A model generated the notes under the pieces. That model ran no database searches and was not told where the DNA came from. It saw nothing but the letters and a program-made list of their open reading frames with translations. A program made the translations under genes and the position numbers. Below, piece by piece: positions 9,563 through 18,627 of a DNA stretch of 64,000 nt. Source of the stretch: Anaerosolibacter carboniphilus (GTDB taxonomy: Bacteria > Bacillota > Clostridia > Peptostreptococcales > Thermotaleaceae); contig NZ_JACHEN010000006.1 of the NCBI RefSeq assembly GCF_014205875.1, positions 1 to 64,000 on the forward strand, written 5' to 3'. How positions within the stretch are numbered: the first letter of the stretch is position 1; every line of letters starts with the position of its first letter.

Positions 9563-9690
9563 TATAGAAAATAGCAAAATGATTTGATATGATAACCTTA
9601 GATCGACATTACTAGGACAAGGCTGGATTGGATAGTTTAGATAGAAGAAGAGGAGAGATTCAGTAATTGATCTATCGGGGGGACTAGGAG

Positions 9691-11622
9691 ATGCTAAGAA
9701 TTAAATTTTTATTGGAAAACAAAGAGATTCAAGTGGAACAAGGGGAAAACTTATTGGATGGGGCAAGGAAAGCGGGTATTGTCATTGATGCACCATGTAA
9801 TGGGAATTTATCCTGTGGAAAATGTAAGGTGAAAATTGTCAGCGGCAAAGTCGATTCTGCAAGCAGTCATCATATAAGCCATGAAGAATTAGAGAAAGGT
9901 TATGTTTTGGCGTGCAATACACGAATCATAGAAGATATTGTGGTAGAAGTTCCTACAGAAGCTTCGGCCTTCATGCATGGAATGAAAATCGACGATTTAT
10001 CCAGTGAAAGGGATCAAGAAATATTTGAACGGGCAAAGCGACAAGTACTAGATCATGGAATGACATTCAAGTCTTATGTGCAGAAGGAATATATAGAGAT
10101 AGATGTTCCCACATTGGATGATAACATTTCCGATTGGGATCGGATCAAGCGGTATTTACGCAATCATTTGGGTTATACCCAAGTGTTTTGCCGATTGCAG
10201 ATGCTTAGAAAAATTCCCGGTATCTTAAGAGGATCGGATTTCAAAGTAACGATTACCCATATTCCCCGTGGAAAAGGTAGAACCACTATTGTAAATATGG
10301 AAGTAGGCGATACGACCAATAGGCTTTATGGAATTGCAGTAGATATAGGTACTACATCGGTGGCAGCATGCTTGGTGGATTTGTATAATGGGTCCTTATT
10401 AGCAAAAGCATCCATGGGGAATGCCCAGATCAAATACGGCGCAGATGTAATCAATCGAATTATTTTTGCTGCAAAAGGGGATGGATTGCAAAAACTGAAT
10501 GATGCCATCATCTACGAGACCATTAATCCTTTGATCAGAAAAATGTTGAACAGTGCAAAGGTAGACAAAGATGAGGTAATCGCTTTTGTTGCTGCTGGAA
10601 ATACCACAATGGCCCATTTGCTATTAGGTGTATATCCAGATTATCTTCGGAGAGAGCCCTATATCCCCGCATTTCTGAGGGCCCCATTTATCAAGGCTTC
10701 AGAACTGGAAATAGAGGTGAATCCCGAAACTTTTCTGTACATCGTACCCTCTGTTGCCAGTTATGTAGGTGGAGATATCACAGCGGGTGTACTGTCCTCA
10801 GGTATTTGGTCTGTAGAAGAGAATGTCTTGTTTATTGATTTGGGAACAAATGGCGAAATTGTATTTGGAAACAAGGATTTTCTCATGACCTGTGCATGTT
10901 CAGCAGGACCAGCTTTTGAAGGCGGAGAAATCAGTTGTGGCATGCGGGCTACAGATGGGGCAATAGATCGTATAAGTATTGATCGAGAAACCTATGAGTC
11001 TCAGTTTAAGGTTATTGGAGATAAGAAGCCTTTAGGGATTTGTGGATCGGGTATTATCGATCTAATCTCCGAAATGATGATTTGTGGTATAATGGATAGA
11101 AGAGGTAAGTTAAACAGAGATTTACATATAAGCCGAATACGAGTGGATGAGCATGGTATAGGAGAGTATATCCTTGCATTTAAAGAAGCGTACGGGATGG
11201 AAAAAGACTTAACCATCAATGAGGTGGATATCGATAATTTTATTCGGGCAAAGGGAGCTATCTATTCTGGTGCTTCTGTGCTGCTGTCGAGTCTTGGTAT
11301 GGATTTTACTATGATAGACAGAGTCTATATTGCAGGGGGCATAGGAAACAGCCTGAATATACAAAATTCTATAAGAATTGGGATGCTTCCAGATATTGAA
11401 GAAAACAAATTTATGTATATCGGAAATAGTTCTCTGATGGGAGCTTATTTAACCCTGATGAGCGAAGATGGAAGACACAAGCTTGAAGATATCGCAAATC
11501 AGATGACCTACGTAGAATTAAGCGTACATCCGAATTATATGGATGAATTTGTATCTGCTTGCTTTTTACCCCATACAGATATTGAAATGTTTCCAAATGT
11601 AAAAAAACTTTTAGAAGAATAG
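9691..11622 (+). CDS. acsV: Reductive activator of corrinoid iron-sulfur protein (RACo/AcsV)
   Basis: ATP-dependent reactivator that returns Co(II)-CFeSP to Co(I). The N-terminal ferredoxin domain shows the [2Fe-2S] motif CNGNLSCGKC about residues 31-40, with a further Cys near residue 75. The rest is the ASKHA-type ATPase/DUF4445 region, with AVDIGTTSVA near residue 216, FIDLGTNGEI near 383 and AGGIGNS near 547. ATG 9691 follows GGGGGACTAGGAG. The 643-residue length is typical. The position next to acsB fits its role. Confidence 0.92.
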   Translation: MLRIKFLLENKEIQVEQGENLLDGARKAGIVIDAPCNGNLSCGKCKVKIVSGKVDSASSHHISHEELEKGYVLACNTRIIEDIVVEVPTEASAFMHGMKIDDLSSERDQEIFERAKRQVLDHGMTFKSYVQKEYIEIDVPTLDDNISDWDRIKRYLRNHLGYTQVFCRLQMLRKIPGILRGSDFKVTITHIPRGKGRTTIVNMEVGDTTNRLYGIAVDIGTTSVAACLVDLYNGSLLAKASMGNAQIKYGADVINRIIFAAKGDGLQKLNDAIIYETINPLIRKMLNSAKVDKDEVIAFVAAGNTTMAHLLLGVYPDYLRREPYIPAFLRAPFIKASELEIEVNPETFLYIVPSVASYVGGDITAGVLSSGIWSVEENVLFIDLGTNGEIVFGNKDFLMTCACSAGPAFEGGEISCGMRATDGAIDRISIDRETYESQFKVIGDKKPLGICGSGIIDLISEMMICGIMDRRGKLNRDLHISRIRVDEHGIGEYILAFKEAYGMEKDLTINEVDIDNFIRAKGAIYSGASVLLSSLGMDFTMIDRVYIAGGIGNSLNIQNSIRIGMLPDIEENKFMYIGNSSLMGAYLTLMSEDGRHKLEDIANQMTYVELSVHPNYMDEFVSACFLPHTDIEMFPNVKKLLEE

Positions 11623-11649
11623 TATCCATGACGAGGGTGAGGTGAAAGT

Positions 11650-11853
11650 ATGTGTGAATCCATAGCTTATTTAAGAACACCAGCAGGAGAAAAGAAAATA
11701 ATGGAGTATGTGGTAGAGGTTCGACCTGAAAAAGATGGGAAGGTTTATTTGGCAGATTTGCTTGGAGAGCAAAAAATAGTAGATGGGATCTTAAAGGAGA
11801 TAAAACTAATAGATCATAAAATCATTATAGAGTCAGATAAAACGGGGGAATAA
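11650..11853 (+). CDS. CooT-like small nickel-binding protein
   Basis: A 67-residue protein beginning MCESIAYL. The CooT family of CODH-associated nickel-binding proteins is small, beta-rich and starts with a Met-Cys whose cysteine binds Ni(II); both features are visible here. It sits directly after acsV and two bases before the next gene, inside a run of probable nickel/cobalt handling genes. Family assignment is by size, N-terminus and context. An alternative is an unrelated small RNA- or metal-binding protein. Confidence 0.7.
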   Translation: MCESIAYLRTPAGEKKIMEYVVEVRPEKDGKVYLADLLGEQKIVDGILKEIKLIDHKIIIESDKTGE

Positions 11854-11854
11854 A

Positions 11855-12274
11855 ATGATTATTGCGGTGATTGACGGAATGGGCGGTGGGATAGGCACTC
11901 AAATTGTATCAATCTTAAGAGAAGAACTTCCATCCTCCATAGAAATATATGCATTAGGCACCAATGCCATTGCTACGTCTGCAATGATGAAAAGCAAGGC
12001 CAATAAGGGGGCAACAGGAGAAAATGCTATCGTTGTATCTTCGAAAAAGGCAAACGTAATTATTGGCCCAATATCCATCATCATACCGAATTCCATGATG
12101 GGAGAAGTAACAACGAAAACAGTGGAAGCAGTTTGTGAGGCAGATGCTTTGAAAATTTTACTTCCGATTATGCCCGAAAACTTTCAACTCGTTAGCCTGG
12201 AGAATAAACCCCTTGTGCTTCTCATAAAGGATGCAGTGAAGGTTATCAAGAGAGAATTTAATATGAAGGAATAG
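11855..12274 (+). CDS. DUF3842 family protein
   Basis: A 139-residue protein of unknown function. It opens with a nucleotide-binding-like strand and glycine loop (IIAVIDGMGGGIGTQI, residues 2-17) and continues with ALGTNAIATSAMMKSKANKG and IGPISIIIPNSMMGE, hallmarks I associate with DUF3842. Its ATG comes one base after the stop of the CooT-like gene, so the two are probably translationally coupled. The context suggests a role in cofactor or metal supply to the CODH/ACS enzymes, which is inference only. Confidence 0.75.
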   Translation: MIIAVIDGMGGGIGTQIVSILREELPSSIEIYALGTNAIATSAMMKSKANKGATGENAIVVSSKKANVIIGPISIIIPNSMMGEVTTKTVEAVCEADALKILLPIMPENFQLVSLENKPLVLLIKDAVKVIKREFNMKE

Positions 12275-12286
12275 GAGAGATGAAAT

Positions 12287-12622
12287 ATGGCACATAGCCA
12301 TGGACATAGCCATCACCATACCCATGGTGACCATCAAGGGCATGATCATCATCATGAGCATACACACGAACATGAGCATGAACATCATCATGAATATGGT
12401 CACGACCACGATGAGATTGGAATCAGTAAAGATGAAAAAACATTGAGAATCCTTTTAGTGCATTGGGTAAAACACAATCAATCCCATACAAAGGATTTTA
12501 AAGAATGGGTTGAAAAGGCAAAGGAAATGGACAAAGAAAAGGCAGCCAGCTATATTGAAAAAGCCATCGAGTATATGGAAAAGGCAAATGAAATGCTCGT
12601 AGAGGCAAAAAAACACATGTAA
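12287..12622 (+). CDS. Histidine-rich putative nickel chaperone (CooJ-like layout)
   Basis: A 111-residue cytoplasmic protein. The first 41 residues contain 21 histidines interspersed with Asp and Glu; the remainder (about 50-111) is amphipathic helix with heptad-like spacing. ATG 12287 follows GGAGA. CODH clusters in other bacteria carry CooJ, a nickel chaperone with a His-rich tail and a coiled coil; here the order is reversed, so homology is not claimed. With the CooT-like gene upstream and the Ni/Co importer downstream, nickel storage or delivery is the simplest reading. Confidence 0.75.
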   Translation: MAHSHGHSHHHTHGDHQGHDHHHEHTHEHEHEHHHEYGHDHDEIGISKDEKTLRILLVHWVKHNQSHTKDFKEWVEKAKEMDKEKAASYIEKAIEYMEKANEMLVEAKKHM

Positions 12623-12632
12623 AAGGTATTAA

Positions 12633-12671
12633 AAAAGCTATAAGATTTAATGATCAAATCTTATAGCTTTT
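12633..12671. terminator. Bidirectional terminator
   Basis: AAAAGCTATAAGATTT pairs perfectly with AAATCTTATAGCTTTT (16 bp). A- and T-tracts on both sides serve the His-rich gene on the plus strand and the convergent gene at 12677 on the minus strand. Confidence 0.85.
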
Positions 12672-12676
12672 ATCAA

Positions 12677-13060
12677 TTAATCTTCTTTTTTGTAATGGAT
12701 CTTAATGATGTCTTTTTGAACCATATTGTCCCAGAATCTTAGATGTGAATAATTACCATACAGCTTTATTTCATCATCTTGAAGCTTTGCTTTAACTGTA
12801 TCTAATTTAATGATAGCTAGTTCATCTTTTAAAGTAGGGATAACTTTAAATGCGTTCATAGAATTTGTAAGGTCTGTGGCTTCTTGGTTAAGATTCACTA
12901 CTCTATGTAGATGATCGCCGCAGACAGGACACTGCAGTGTATATTTAAGTGCAGTATTTTCCGATTGCTCATGGATTTCCATGGCTTGAATCGGGATTTG
13001 ATTTGTGCAGTTGCATTTTGCAAATAACATAAAAGGATAGCCAAAAACAAGCTTTGACAT
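12677..13060 (-). CDS. Hypothetical protein with two CxC/CxxC pairs
   Basis: A 127-residue protein I do not recognise. It has CNC near residue 16 and CPVCG near residue 44, which could form one zinc site. The C-terminal half is mixed charged sequence without membrane segments. The start at 13060 (MSKLVFGY) is chosen because AAAAAGGGGG lies nine bases upstream; an in-frame ATG 33 bases further up has no better site. It is transcribed toward the acs genes and is not co-oriented with either neighbour. Confidence 0.7.
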   Translation of the reverse strand: MSKLVFGYPFMLFAKCNCTNQIPIQAMEIHEQSENTALKYTLQCPVCGDHLHRVVNLNQEATDLTNSMNAFKVIPTLKDELAIIKLDTVKAKLQDDEIKLYGNYSHLRFWDNMVQKDIIKIHYKKED

Positions 13061-13276
13061 AGAATGATTCCCCCTTTTTATTGGCAGAAACATCGGCGAA
13101 GTGAAGATTGATATTTAATTACCAAATATTTCTTACTTCAAGAGTAGCATACAAAAAATATAGTGTCAATATTCTAAAAATTTAGTGAATATAATAGAAG
13201 CAATTTGGTTTGTTTTTTAATAGAAAAAGTTTACAGTATATTTCATACGCATTTTTACCAAAATCATGGAAAGAAA

Positions 13277-13305
13277 TTGACAAGACTCAAGGGCTATGGT
13301 AAAAT
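13277..13305 (+). promoter_or_regulatory. Promoter of the Ni/Co importer operon
   Basis: TTGACA (13277-13282) and TAAAAT (13300-13305) with exactly 17 bases between. The predicted start near 13312 leaves an untranslated leader of about 170 nt before the first gene. Bases 13094-13276 hold nothing I can identify. Confidence 0.75.
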
Positions 13306-13368
13306 ATGTTTAATATTATAAAACTAAATAAAAAATCGTTGCATGAATGCACGAGTTTTGTTTGAAGA

Positions 13369-13395
13369 CGGAATAGTTTATTATTCTGTTTTTTT
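13369..13395 (+). terminator. Terminator-like hairpin within the nikMN leader
   Basis: CGGAATA pairs with TTATTCTG around a small loop, followed by seven T, one G and five more T. It lies between the promoter at 13277 and the start codon at 13484, so it could be an attenuator. A short preceding hairpin (TGCA-TGAA-TGCA core, about 13341-13352) could take part in switching. I see no cobalamin-box sequence, and a match to the nickel/cobalt (czcD) riboswitch could not be confirmed by eye. Confidence 0.5.
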
Positions 13396-13483
13396 GTTTT
13401 TGAAAAGATATTATGGTAACCACGAAACAAAGATTTTAAAAGAAGAGAGAAGCTTATAAAAAAATACTTAGGGGGGTACATAT

Positions 13484-14548
13484 ATGCATATGGCAGATGC
13501 TTTAATATCACCAGTTGTGGGTGGTACAATGTGGGCTGCAACAGCAGGTATAGCCGCTTATGCTACAAGAAAGGTTCAACATGAGTTGGATGAAAAGAAG
13601 GTTCCTTTAATGGGGGTTATGGGAGCCTTTGTGTTTGCGTCACAAATGATAAACTTTACGATTCCTGGGACGGGATCCAGTGGGCATTTAGGAGGTGGAA
13701 TACTGCTTGCCATATTATTAGGACCTAGCGCTGGGTTTCTTACATTGGCATCGGTATTGATGATCCAGGCTCTTTTCTTCGCAGATGGAGGGCTGCTAGC
13801 CCTAGGATGTAATATTTTTAATATGGGCTTTTATACATGCTTCATCGCATATCCGTTTATCTATAAAAAAATGATGAGCAAGGGATACTCCAAGAAGCGT
13901 ATCTTTATAGGAACGATGATTTCAGCAATTATAGGTCTTCAACTTGGTGCTTTTAGCGTGGTTTTACAGACCCTATTGTCTGGTAAAACAGAATTGCCTT
14001 TTCAAACCTTCTTGGCCTTAATGCAGCCGATTCATCTTGCCATAGGTATTGTGGAAGGGCTTGTGACTACAGCGGTGGTAGAGTTTGTTTGGAGAACCCA
14101 TCCGGAGATTATTGAAAAAGCAGCAGTGGGAGATGCTTTAGGAAGTATCTCGATTAAAAAGGTCTTGGTTATATTTGTAGCATTTGCTGTCATTATCGGT
14201 GGTGGGCTATCATGGTTTGCATCATCAAATCCTGATGGATTGGAGTGGTCGATGTTTCATGCTTCTGGGAAGGAAGAACTAGAGTCTAGTAGCCCTGTCC
14301 ATCAGACGTTGGCAGCAATACAAGAGAAGATTTCATTTTTACCTGACTATGGATTTAAGGAAAGTGTTGATGAAGCAGCGGCAACTGATAATGGAGAATC
14401 CGAGATTATAAATCCGGGCACCAGCGTATCTGGTTTAGCTGGTGGTGCAATGACATTATTGCTAGCATGCCTGATCGGCATGTTGATTAACAAAATGAAA
14501 AGGATAAATAAAGGAAAACTGATTGTATCTGAAGAAAATGATGTGTAG
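13484..14548 (+). CDS. ECF-type Ni/Co transporter, fused NikM/CbiM-NikN substrate component
   Basis: Membrane substrate-binding subunit of an energy-coupling-factor importer for Ni2+ or Co2+. It begins MHMADALISP; the N-terminal Met-His is the metal ligand in CbiM/NikM. Several hydrophobic segments cover residues 15-220. The C-terminal part has two further hydrophobic segments flanking a PDGLEW motif (residue about 256), the NikN/PDGLE signature, so NikM and NikN are fused. ATG 13484 follows GGGGGG. Sequence alone does not separate nickel from cobalt. The CODH context favours nickel, the corrinoid pathway cobalt. Confidence 0.88.
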   Translation: MHMADALISPVVGGTMWAATAGIAAYATRKVQHELDEKKVPLMGVMGAFVFASQMINFTIPGTGSSGHLGGGILLAILLGPSAGFLTLASVLMIQALFFADGGLLALGCNIFNMGFYTCFIAYPFIYKKMMSKGYSKKRIFIGTMISAIIGLQLGAFSVVLQTLLSGKTELPFQTFLALMQPIHLAIGIVEGLVTTAVVEFVWRTHPEIIEKAAVGDALGSISIKKVLVIFVAFAVIIGGGLSWFASSNPDGLEWSMFHASGKEELESSSPVHQTLAAIQEKISFLPDYGFKESVDEAAATDNGESEIINPGTSVSGLAGGAMTLLLACLIGMLINKMKRINKGKLIVSEENDV

Positions 14549-14578
14549 TCACTAAAATCTAAAAACTTGAGGGTAGTT

Positions 14579-15391
14579 ATGGCGAATATTACGGAATCAT
14601 TAAATAATATAAGAATACTGGATGAACTTGCTGAAAAGAAAACCGTGATTCATAATATACATCCACTGATGAAAGTGCTGGTAACCATTGTATACTTGAT
14701 CGTTATTGTATCCTTTGATAAGTACCAAATCAGTGGATTGCTTTCTTTTATATTGTATCCTATTGTGCTAATGGCTTTAGGAGAAATTCCCTATGGATTG
14801 ATTCTGAAAAGGACGCTTATAGGCCTTCCCTTTATTATTGGCGTAGGTATGTTTAATCCATTATTTGATCGTGATATTTTGGTGGTACTGCCATGGGCTC
14901 AAATTTCTGGAGGATGGATTTCTTTCTTATCACTTCTCATCAAAGGGGGATTAACAATCATAGCAGCCCTTATCCTTATAGGAACTACCGGAATGCCAAG
15001 GATCGCTGAAGCTTTCCAGATCATGAGAGTGCCGAGAATATTCATTATGCAGCTCCTTTTTACATACCGATATATATTCGTTTTGGCTGAAGAAGTAGGG
15101 CGCACAGTGAGAGGATATTCATTACGCTCGCCCAACGAAAAGGGTATTCAATTTATTCATTGGGGACCATTAACAGGACAATTGCTTTTGAGAACCTTGG
15201 AAAGGGCACAGCGTATTTACCAAGCCATGTATTGCAGAGGATTTACAGGAGAATTTGTTGGTGGTAGCCAGAAAAAAGTAGGACTCAAAGATATTTTGTA
15301 TTTTATAGGATGGAGTGCGTATTTTATAATGGTGAAGTATACCAACATATCGACCCAAATAGGACGATTCGTGACAGGAGTGGTGAAATGA
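14579..15391 (+). CDS. cbiQ: ECF transporter transmembrane protein CbiQ/NikQ
   Basis: The 270-residue coupling (T) component linking the NikMN protein to the ATPase. It has about five hydrophobic segments and ends its cytoplasmic part with the AxxxRG-type motif region (QAMYCRGFTGE). ATG 14579 is preferred to the upstream TTG 14567 because GAGGG lies just before it. The last codon overlaps the start of the ATPase gene as ATGA, indicating coupled translation. Confidence 0.9.
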   Translation: MANITESLNNIRILDELAEKKTVIHNIHPLMKVLVTIVYLIVIVSFDKYQISGLLSFILYPIVLMALGEIPYGLILKRTLIGLPFIIGVGMFNPLFDRDILVVLPWAQISGGWISFLSLLIKGGLTIIAALILIGTTGMPRIAEAFQIMRVPRIFIMQLLFTYRYIFVLAEEVGRTVRGYSLRSPNEKGIQFIHWGPLTGQLLLRTLERAQRIYQAMYCRGFTGEFVGGSQKKVGLKDILYFIGWSAYFIMVKYTNISTQIGRFVTGVVK

Positions 15392-16176
15392 GTCATCATA
15401 AAATAGAGTTTAGCGATGTAAAGTATAAATATCCCGATGGGAGACAGGCATTAAAGGGAATAGATTTTGAAATAACCCATGGTGAGTCGGTGGGTATTGT
15501 AGGGGCCAATGGGGCAGGAAAGTCAACATTATTGATGCACCTTACGGGGATCTTATTTCCTAATGAAGGGGAAATCCGTGTAGGAGAGATGCCTGTAACA
15601 AAAAAAACGCTGCCTTTCATCAGACAAAAAGTTGGAATGGTATTTCAAAATCCAGATGATCAGCTATTTATGACTCAGGTATACGATGATGTTGCTTTTG
15701 GACCACGGAACTATAAGTTGAGTGAGGAAGAAGTTTCGAAACGGGTGATGAAATCTTTAGAAATCGTTGGCATTACCCATTTGAAGGATCGACCGCCCTA
15801 TAAATTGTCTGGTGGAGAAAAACGTTCTGTTGCCATCGCCGCGGTTTTGGCGATGGAGCCTGATATTTTGATCATGGATGAGCCATCGGCAGCCCTGGAT
15901 CCAAAGGCAAGACGGCGATTGATCCATCTGCTGAAGCAATTTACCCATACAAAGCTTATTGCTACCCATGATATGGATATGGTACTGGAACTATGCGATA
16001 GAATTATTGTTTTGAAGGATGGACGTGTGTTAGCCGATGGACCCACCATGGACATCCTGTCAAATGAAGATTTAATGGAAGAAAGCAATCTGGAAATTCC
16101 GTTGGTTTTACAGAATTGTCCAGTATGTAATGGAAAAAAATCCAATTATCTTAGCCCGTTAGGGGCACAAGTATAA
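15388..16176 (+). CDS. cbiO: ECF transporter ATP-binding protein CbiO/NikO
   Basis: ABC ATPase of the Ni/Co importer. Walker A is GANGAGKST (near residue 40), the Q-loop is FQNPDDQLF, the signature is LSGGEKRSVAIA, Walker B is ILIMDEPSAALDP, and the H-loop is ATHDMDM. ATG 15388 overlaps the cbiQ stop. An upstream in-frame start inside cbiQ would add 26 residues of read-through and is rejected. The C-terminal tail ends with CPVCNGKK, a small Cys pair that could bind metal. Confidence 0.92.
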   Translation: MSHHKIEFSDVKYKYPDGRQALKGIDFEITHGESVGIVGANGAGKSTLLMHLTGILFPNEGEIRVGEMPVTKKTLPFIRQKVGMVFQNPDDQLFMTQVYDDVAFGPRNYKLSEEEVSKRVMKSLEIVGITHLKDRPPYKLSGGEKRSVAIAAVLAMEPDILIMDEPSAALDPKARRRLIHLLKQFTHTKLIATHDMDMVLELCDRIIVLKDGRVLADGPTMDILSNEDLMEESNLEIPLVLQNCPVCNGKKSNYLSPLGAQV

Positions 16177-16265
16177 GAGCTTTTCTTTAAAGGGAAATCT
16201 TTGCTCAGCCGATACATATCTAGCGATATTGTGATAAAAAAATATGAACATGAAGGGGAGAAAAT

Positions 16266-17039
16266 ATGGGCGCGAAATTAAAGGTTGAACTTTTGAGGCA
16301 TACACCAGATGCCGAAAAATTGATTGCAGCAGCAGCGAAACTTTGCTATTCACCCATAGGGATCGACAAGATTGAAGATAAGCTGACGGAAGAAAGTGCC
16401 ACAAAGTTTTTGAACATGCTTATGTCTATGGGTCACGAATCTCCTGTAGAGCACGTGTCCTTTACCTTTGGCATTGAGGGGGTAAGCAGAGTTTTAACAC
16501 ACCAATTGGTCAGACATAGGGTAGGAGCCTCCTATTCCCAGCAGTCCCAGCGATATGTGCGGCTAGAACAGTTTGAATATATTATACCGCCAGCCATAGA
16601 TAGAAACCCCAAAGCCAGGGAAACCTTTATCAAGGCTATGGAAGATGATCAAAGATGTTATAACGAATTGACAGAGATTTTGATGGAAGAAAACTATCAT
16701 CAATATGTAGAAGAGGGGCTTTCGGAGAAAGCAGCGAGAAGCCAGGCTGAGAAAAAATCCATTGAAGATGCAAGATATGTTTTTCCAAATGCATGTGAAA
16801 CGAAAATTGTCTTTACGATGAACGCAAGGGGGTTATTCAACTTCTTTAATCTCAGATGTTGTAACAGGGCGCAATGGGAGATTCGGGAGTTAGCTACGGA
16901 AATGTTGAGGCTGGTTAGGCAAGTAGCACCTACCTTATTTAAATATTCTGGTCCAAATTGCCTCAATGAACCTTGTCCTGAAGGGAATATGACCTGTGGA
17001 AAGATAAAAGAGGTACGAGAAAGATTTGGAAATCTATAA
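16266..17039 (+). CDS. thyX: Flavin-dependent thymidylate synthase ThyX
   Basis: Makes dTMP from dUMP with methylene-THF, FAD and NADPH. The ThyX signature RHR-x7-S is present ([12 protein letters not shown], near residue 78), with HESPVEH near residue 58 and the later FFNLRC and RELA helices. The length of 257 residues is normal. ATG 16266 follows AAGGGGAG. It shares one-carbon folate substrates with the acetogenesis genes but stands apart from the importer operon by 89 bases in which I see nothing else. Confidence 0.93.
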   Translation: MGAKLKVELLRHTPDAEKLIAAAAKLCYSPIGIDKIEDKLTEESATKFLNMLMSMGHESPVEHVSFTFGIEGVSRVLTHQLVRHRVGASYSQQSQRYVRLEQFEYIIPPAIDRNPKARETFIKAMEDDQRCYNELTEILMEENYHQYVEEGLSEKAARSQAEKKSIEDARYVFPNACETKIVFTMNARGLFNFFNLRCCNRAQWEIRELATEMLRLVRQVAPTLFKYSGPNCLNEPCPEGNMTCGKIKEVRERFGNL

Positions 17040-17108
17040 AGGGAGTATAACTTATAGGTAGATTCTACGCAATTATGTTTGAAGGGATTGGATAAGGGGG
17101 AGATTACT

Positions 17109-17753
17109 ATGGTATATGACAGACAGGCTGTGGAAGAGAAACGAAAGGAAAAATTGCCATACGATCATTATAAGTCTATCTTTAAGGATCGTGATCCACA
17201 CCAAGTGGCTGAAAATACGGGATGTATATATAATGAAGAAATAAATGAACTCATTGTAAAAATGATGGATAGAAAGTATATTGTTAAGTATCCAACAGGG
17301 GAGATACTTAACGAAGATTATTCAGAAATAGACAATTATTCTTTAAAAACTTTGGTATTAAGATATTTGATGAATGGAAAGCCAGTGGCGCCATTCCATA
17401 AGGATATTACCTATAGAGATATTCCGGGTGGTAATGTGTATTATAGAAATTTTCACGGCAGATGTATTACAAGATTGGCAAGAACCTTTGCCAATAATCT
17501 AGAAGGTTTCGAAAAAGCATGTATGTCCATTGGAGCTGAAAAAGTACCTTTAGGAGACATGGCCTATAAATTCGAATTCGTGAACAATGTATTTGTCACC
17601 TTTGCCCTATGGAGAGGAGATGCTGAGTTTTCTGCATCAGCCCAGATCCTGTTTGATGGAAATGTTTCTTTCTACTTTGATGCAGAAGATTTGGCCTTTG
17701 TAGGAGACGTATCCATCGGAATTTTGAAACATCTTGCCGCTGAAAATAGGTAG
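17109..17753 (+). CDS. DUF3786 domain protein (copy 1)
   Basis: A 214-residue soluble protein of unknown function. The DUF3786 pattern is visible: YIVKYPTGEI near residue 63, YRDIPGGNVYY near 107, LGDMAYKFEF near 150 and FSASAQILFD near 175. ATG 17109 follows AAGGGGG. A diverged paralogue lies at 21759, so the two copies bracket fdhA-fdhD. The family occurs in anaerobes with corrinoid and formate metabolism; a specific role is not known to me. Confidence 0.8.
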   Translation: MVYDRQAVEEKRKEKLPYDHYKSIFKDRDPHQVAENTGCIYNEEINELIVKMMDRKYIVKYPTGEILNEDYSEIDNYSLKTLVLRYLMNGKPVAPFHKDITYRDIPGGNVYYRNFHGRCITRLARTFANNLEGFEKACMSIGAEKVPLGDMAYKFEFVNNVFVTFALWRGDAEFSASAQILFDGNVSFYFDAEDLAFVGDVSIGILKHLAAENR

Positions 17754-17766
17754 TGGACTAATTAGA

Positions 17767-17796
17767 AAAGAGCATCCTTGTCGAAAGATGCTCTTT
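17767..17796. terminator. Bidirectional terminator between DUF3786 gene and fdhD
   Basis: AAAGAGCATC pairs with GATGCTCTTT around a ten-base loop. It serves the convergent genes ending at 17753 and 17818. Confidence 0.75.
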
Positions 17797-17817
17797 CAGA
17801 TCTATAGGAATTGATTC

Positions 17818-18600
17818 CTAACATTGGACTCGATGGGCTGCTGTATAGATATTCATACGATTTCCCCGTGCAAAGCCAATGATGGTTATACCCAATTCAT
17901 TTCCTAACTGTATTACCAGATTCGTTGGGGCAGAACGAGAAATAATCATGGGTATTTCTCTTTTGGCTGCTTTGATCAATATTTCTGAAGAAATTCTACC
18001 ACTGGTAATTAGGATCTTATCATTTAGAGATGTACCTGTCCATATGGCTTCTCCTATGATTTTATCTATGGCGTTATGCCTGCCGATATCTTCATGAAAT
18101 AAGTGTATTTCTTTTCCATCACTCAGACAGGCACTATGAACACCACCGGTGGCTTGAAAGAGCTCGGAAGCCTTGTTGAATCTTTTCATCAGGTCGAGTA
18201 CTTCCAATGGAGAGATCTCGAAAGAACTCTTTACGATCCGACTATGAAAAGAATCAATTACATGATAGAAGGTGGTACCTTTTCCGCAGCCTGTCGTAAT
18301 GGTTCTTTTTCCGGAAAGCTTTTTGATGAGCTCACTTTTTTTTCTTGTTTCTACGGCTATGATCCCTTGTGTCTCGTCTGTTTTGATCTCCAGAATATCT
18401 TCCTTTACAACTGCAAATCCTTCGGATAGAAGGAAGCCTATCGCTAAATAATTGAGAGCATTGGGAGAGCAAAGTAGTGTGATTAATTCCTCCCCATTGA
18501 GAAAGATTGTTAAAGGGTATTCTTTGATCACCGTATCCTCTATATCGGCCAATACTTCATTTTCATATCTCTTCATCCATATCTTTTCTATAGGTTCCAT
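17818..18600 (-). CDS. fdhD: Formate dehydrogenase accessory sulfurtransferase FdhD
   Basis: Transfers sulfur to the molybdenum/tungsten cofactor so that formate dehydrogenase becomes active. The 260-residue protein shows the cysteine loop as TTGCGKG (near residue 99) rather than the Cys-x-x-Cys of the E. coli protein; a one-Cys form is common in Clostridia as I recall. TGGVHSACL and HEDIGRHNAIDK are the other family blocks. The start at 18600 follows GAGGAG. It begins 27 bases after fdhA on the same strand, so the two form an operon. Confidence 0.92.
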   Translation of the reverse strand: MEPIEKIWMKRYENEVLADIEDTVIKEYPLTIFLNGEELITLLCSPNALNYLAIGFLLSEGFAVVKEDILEIKTDETQGIIAVETRKKSELIKKLSGKRTITTGCGKGTTFYHVIDSFHSRIVKSSFEISPLEVLDLMKRFNKASELFQATGGVHSACLSDGKEIHLFHEDIGRHNAIDKIIGEAIWTGTSLNDKILITSGRISSEILIKAAKREIPMIISRSAPTNLVIQLGNELGITIIGFARGNRMNIYTAAHRVQC

Positions 18601-18627
18601 AAGAAACTCCTCGGTTATTCCTTTTGT

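Noticed and set aside
12158-12409. Met-rich minus-strand reading frame
   Set aside because: It is the antisense of the His-rich gene; CAT/CAC codons read as ATG/GTG on the other strand.
13094-13483. Cobalamin riboswitch ahead of the Ni/Co importer
   Set aside because: I found no B12-box-like sequence and the leader is too short for that class; only a terminator-like hairpin is supported.
15310-15387. Earlier start for the CbiO ATPase
   Set aside because: It lies inside cbiQ without a ribosome site; ATG 15388 overlaps the cbiQ stop and matches the family N-terminus.
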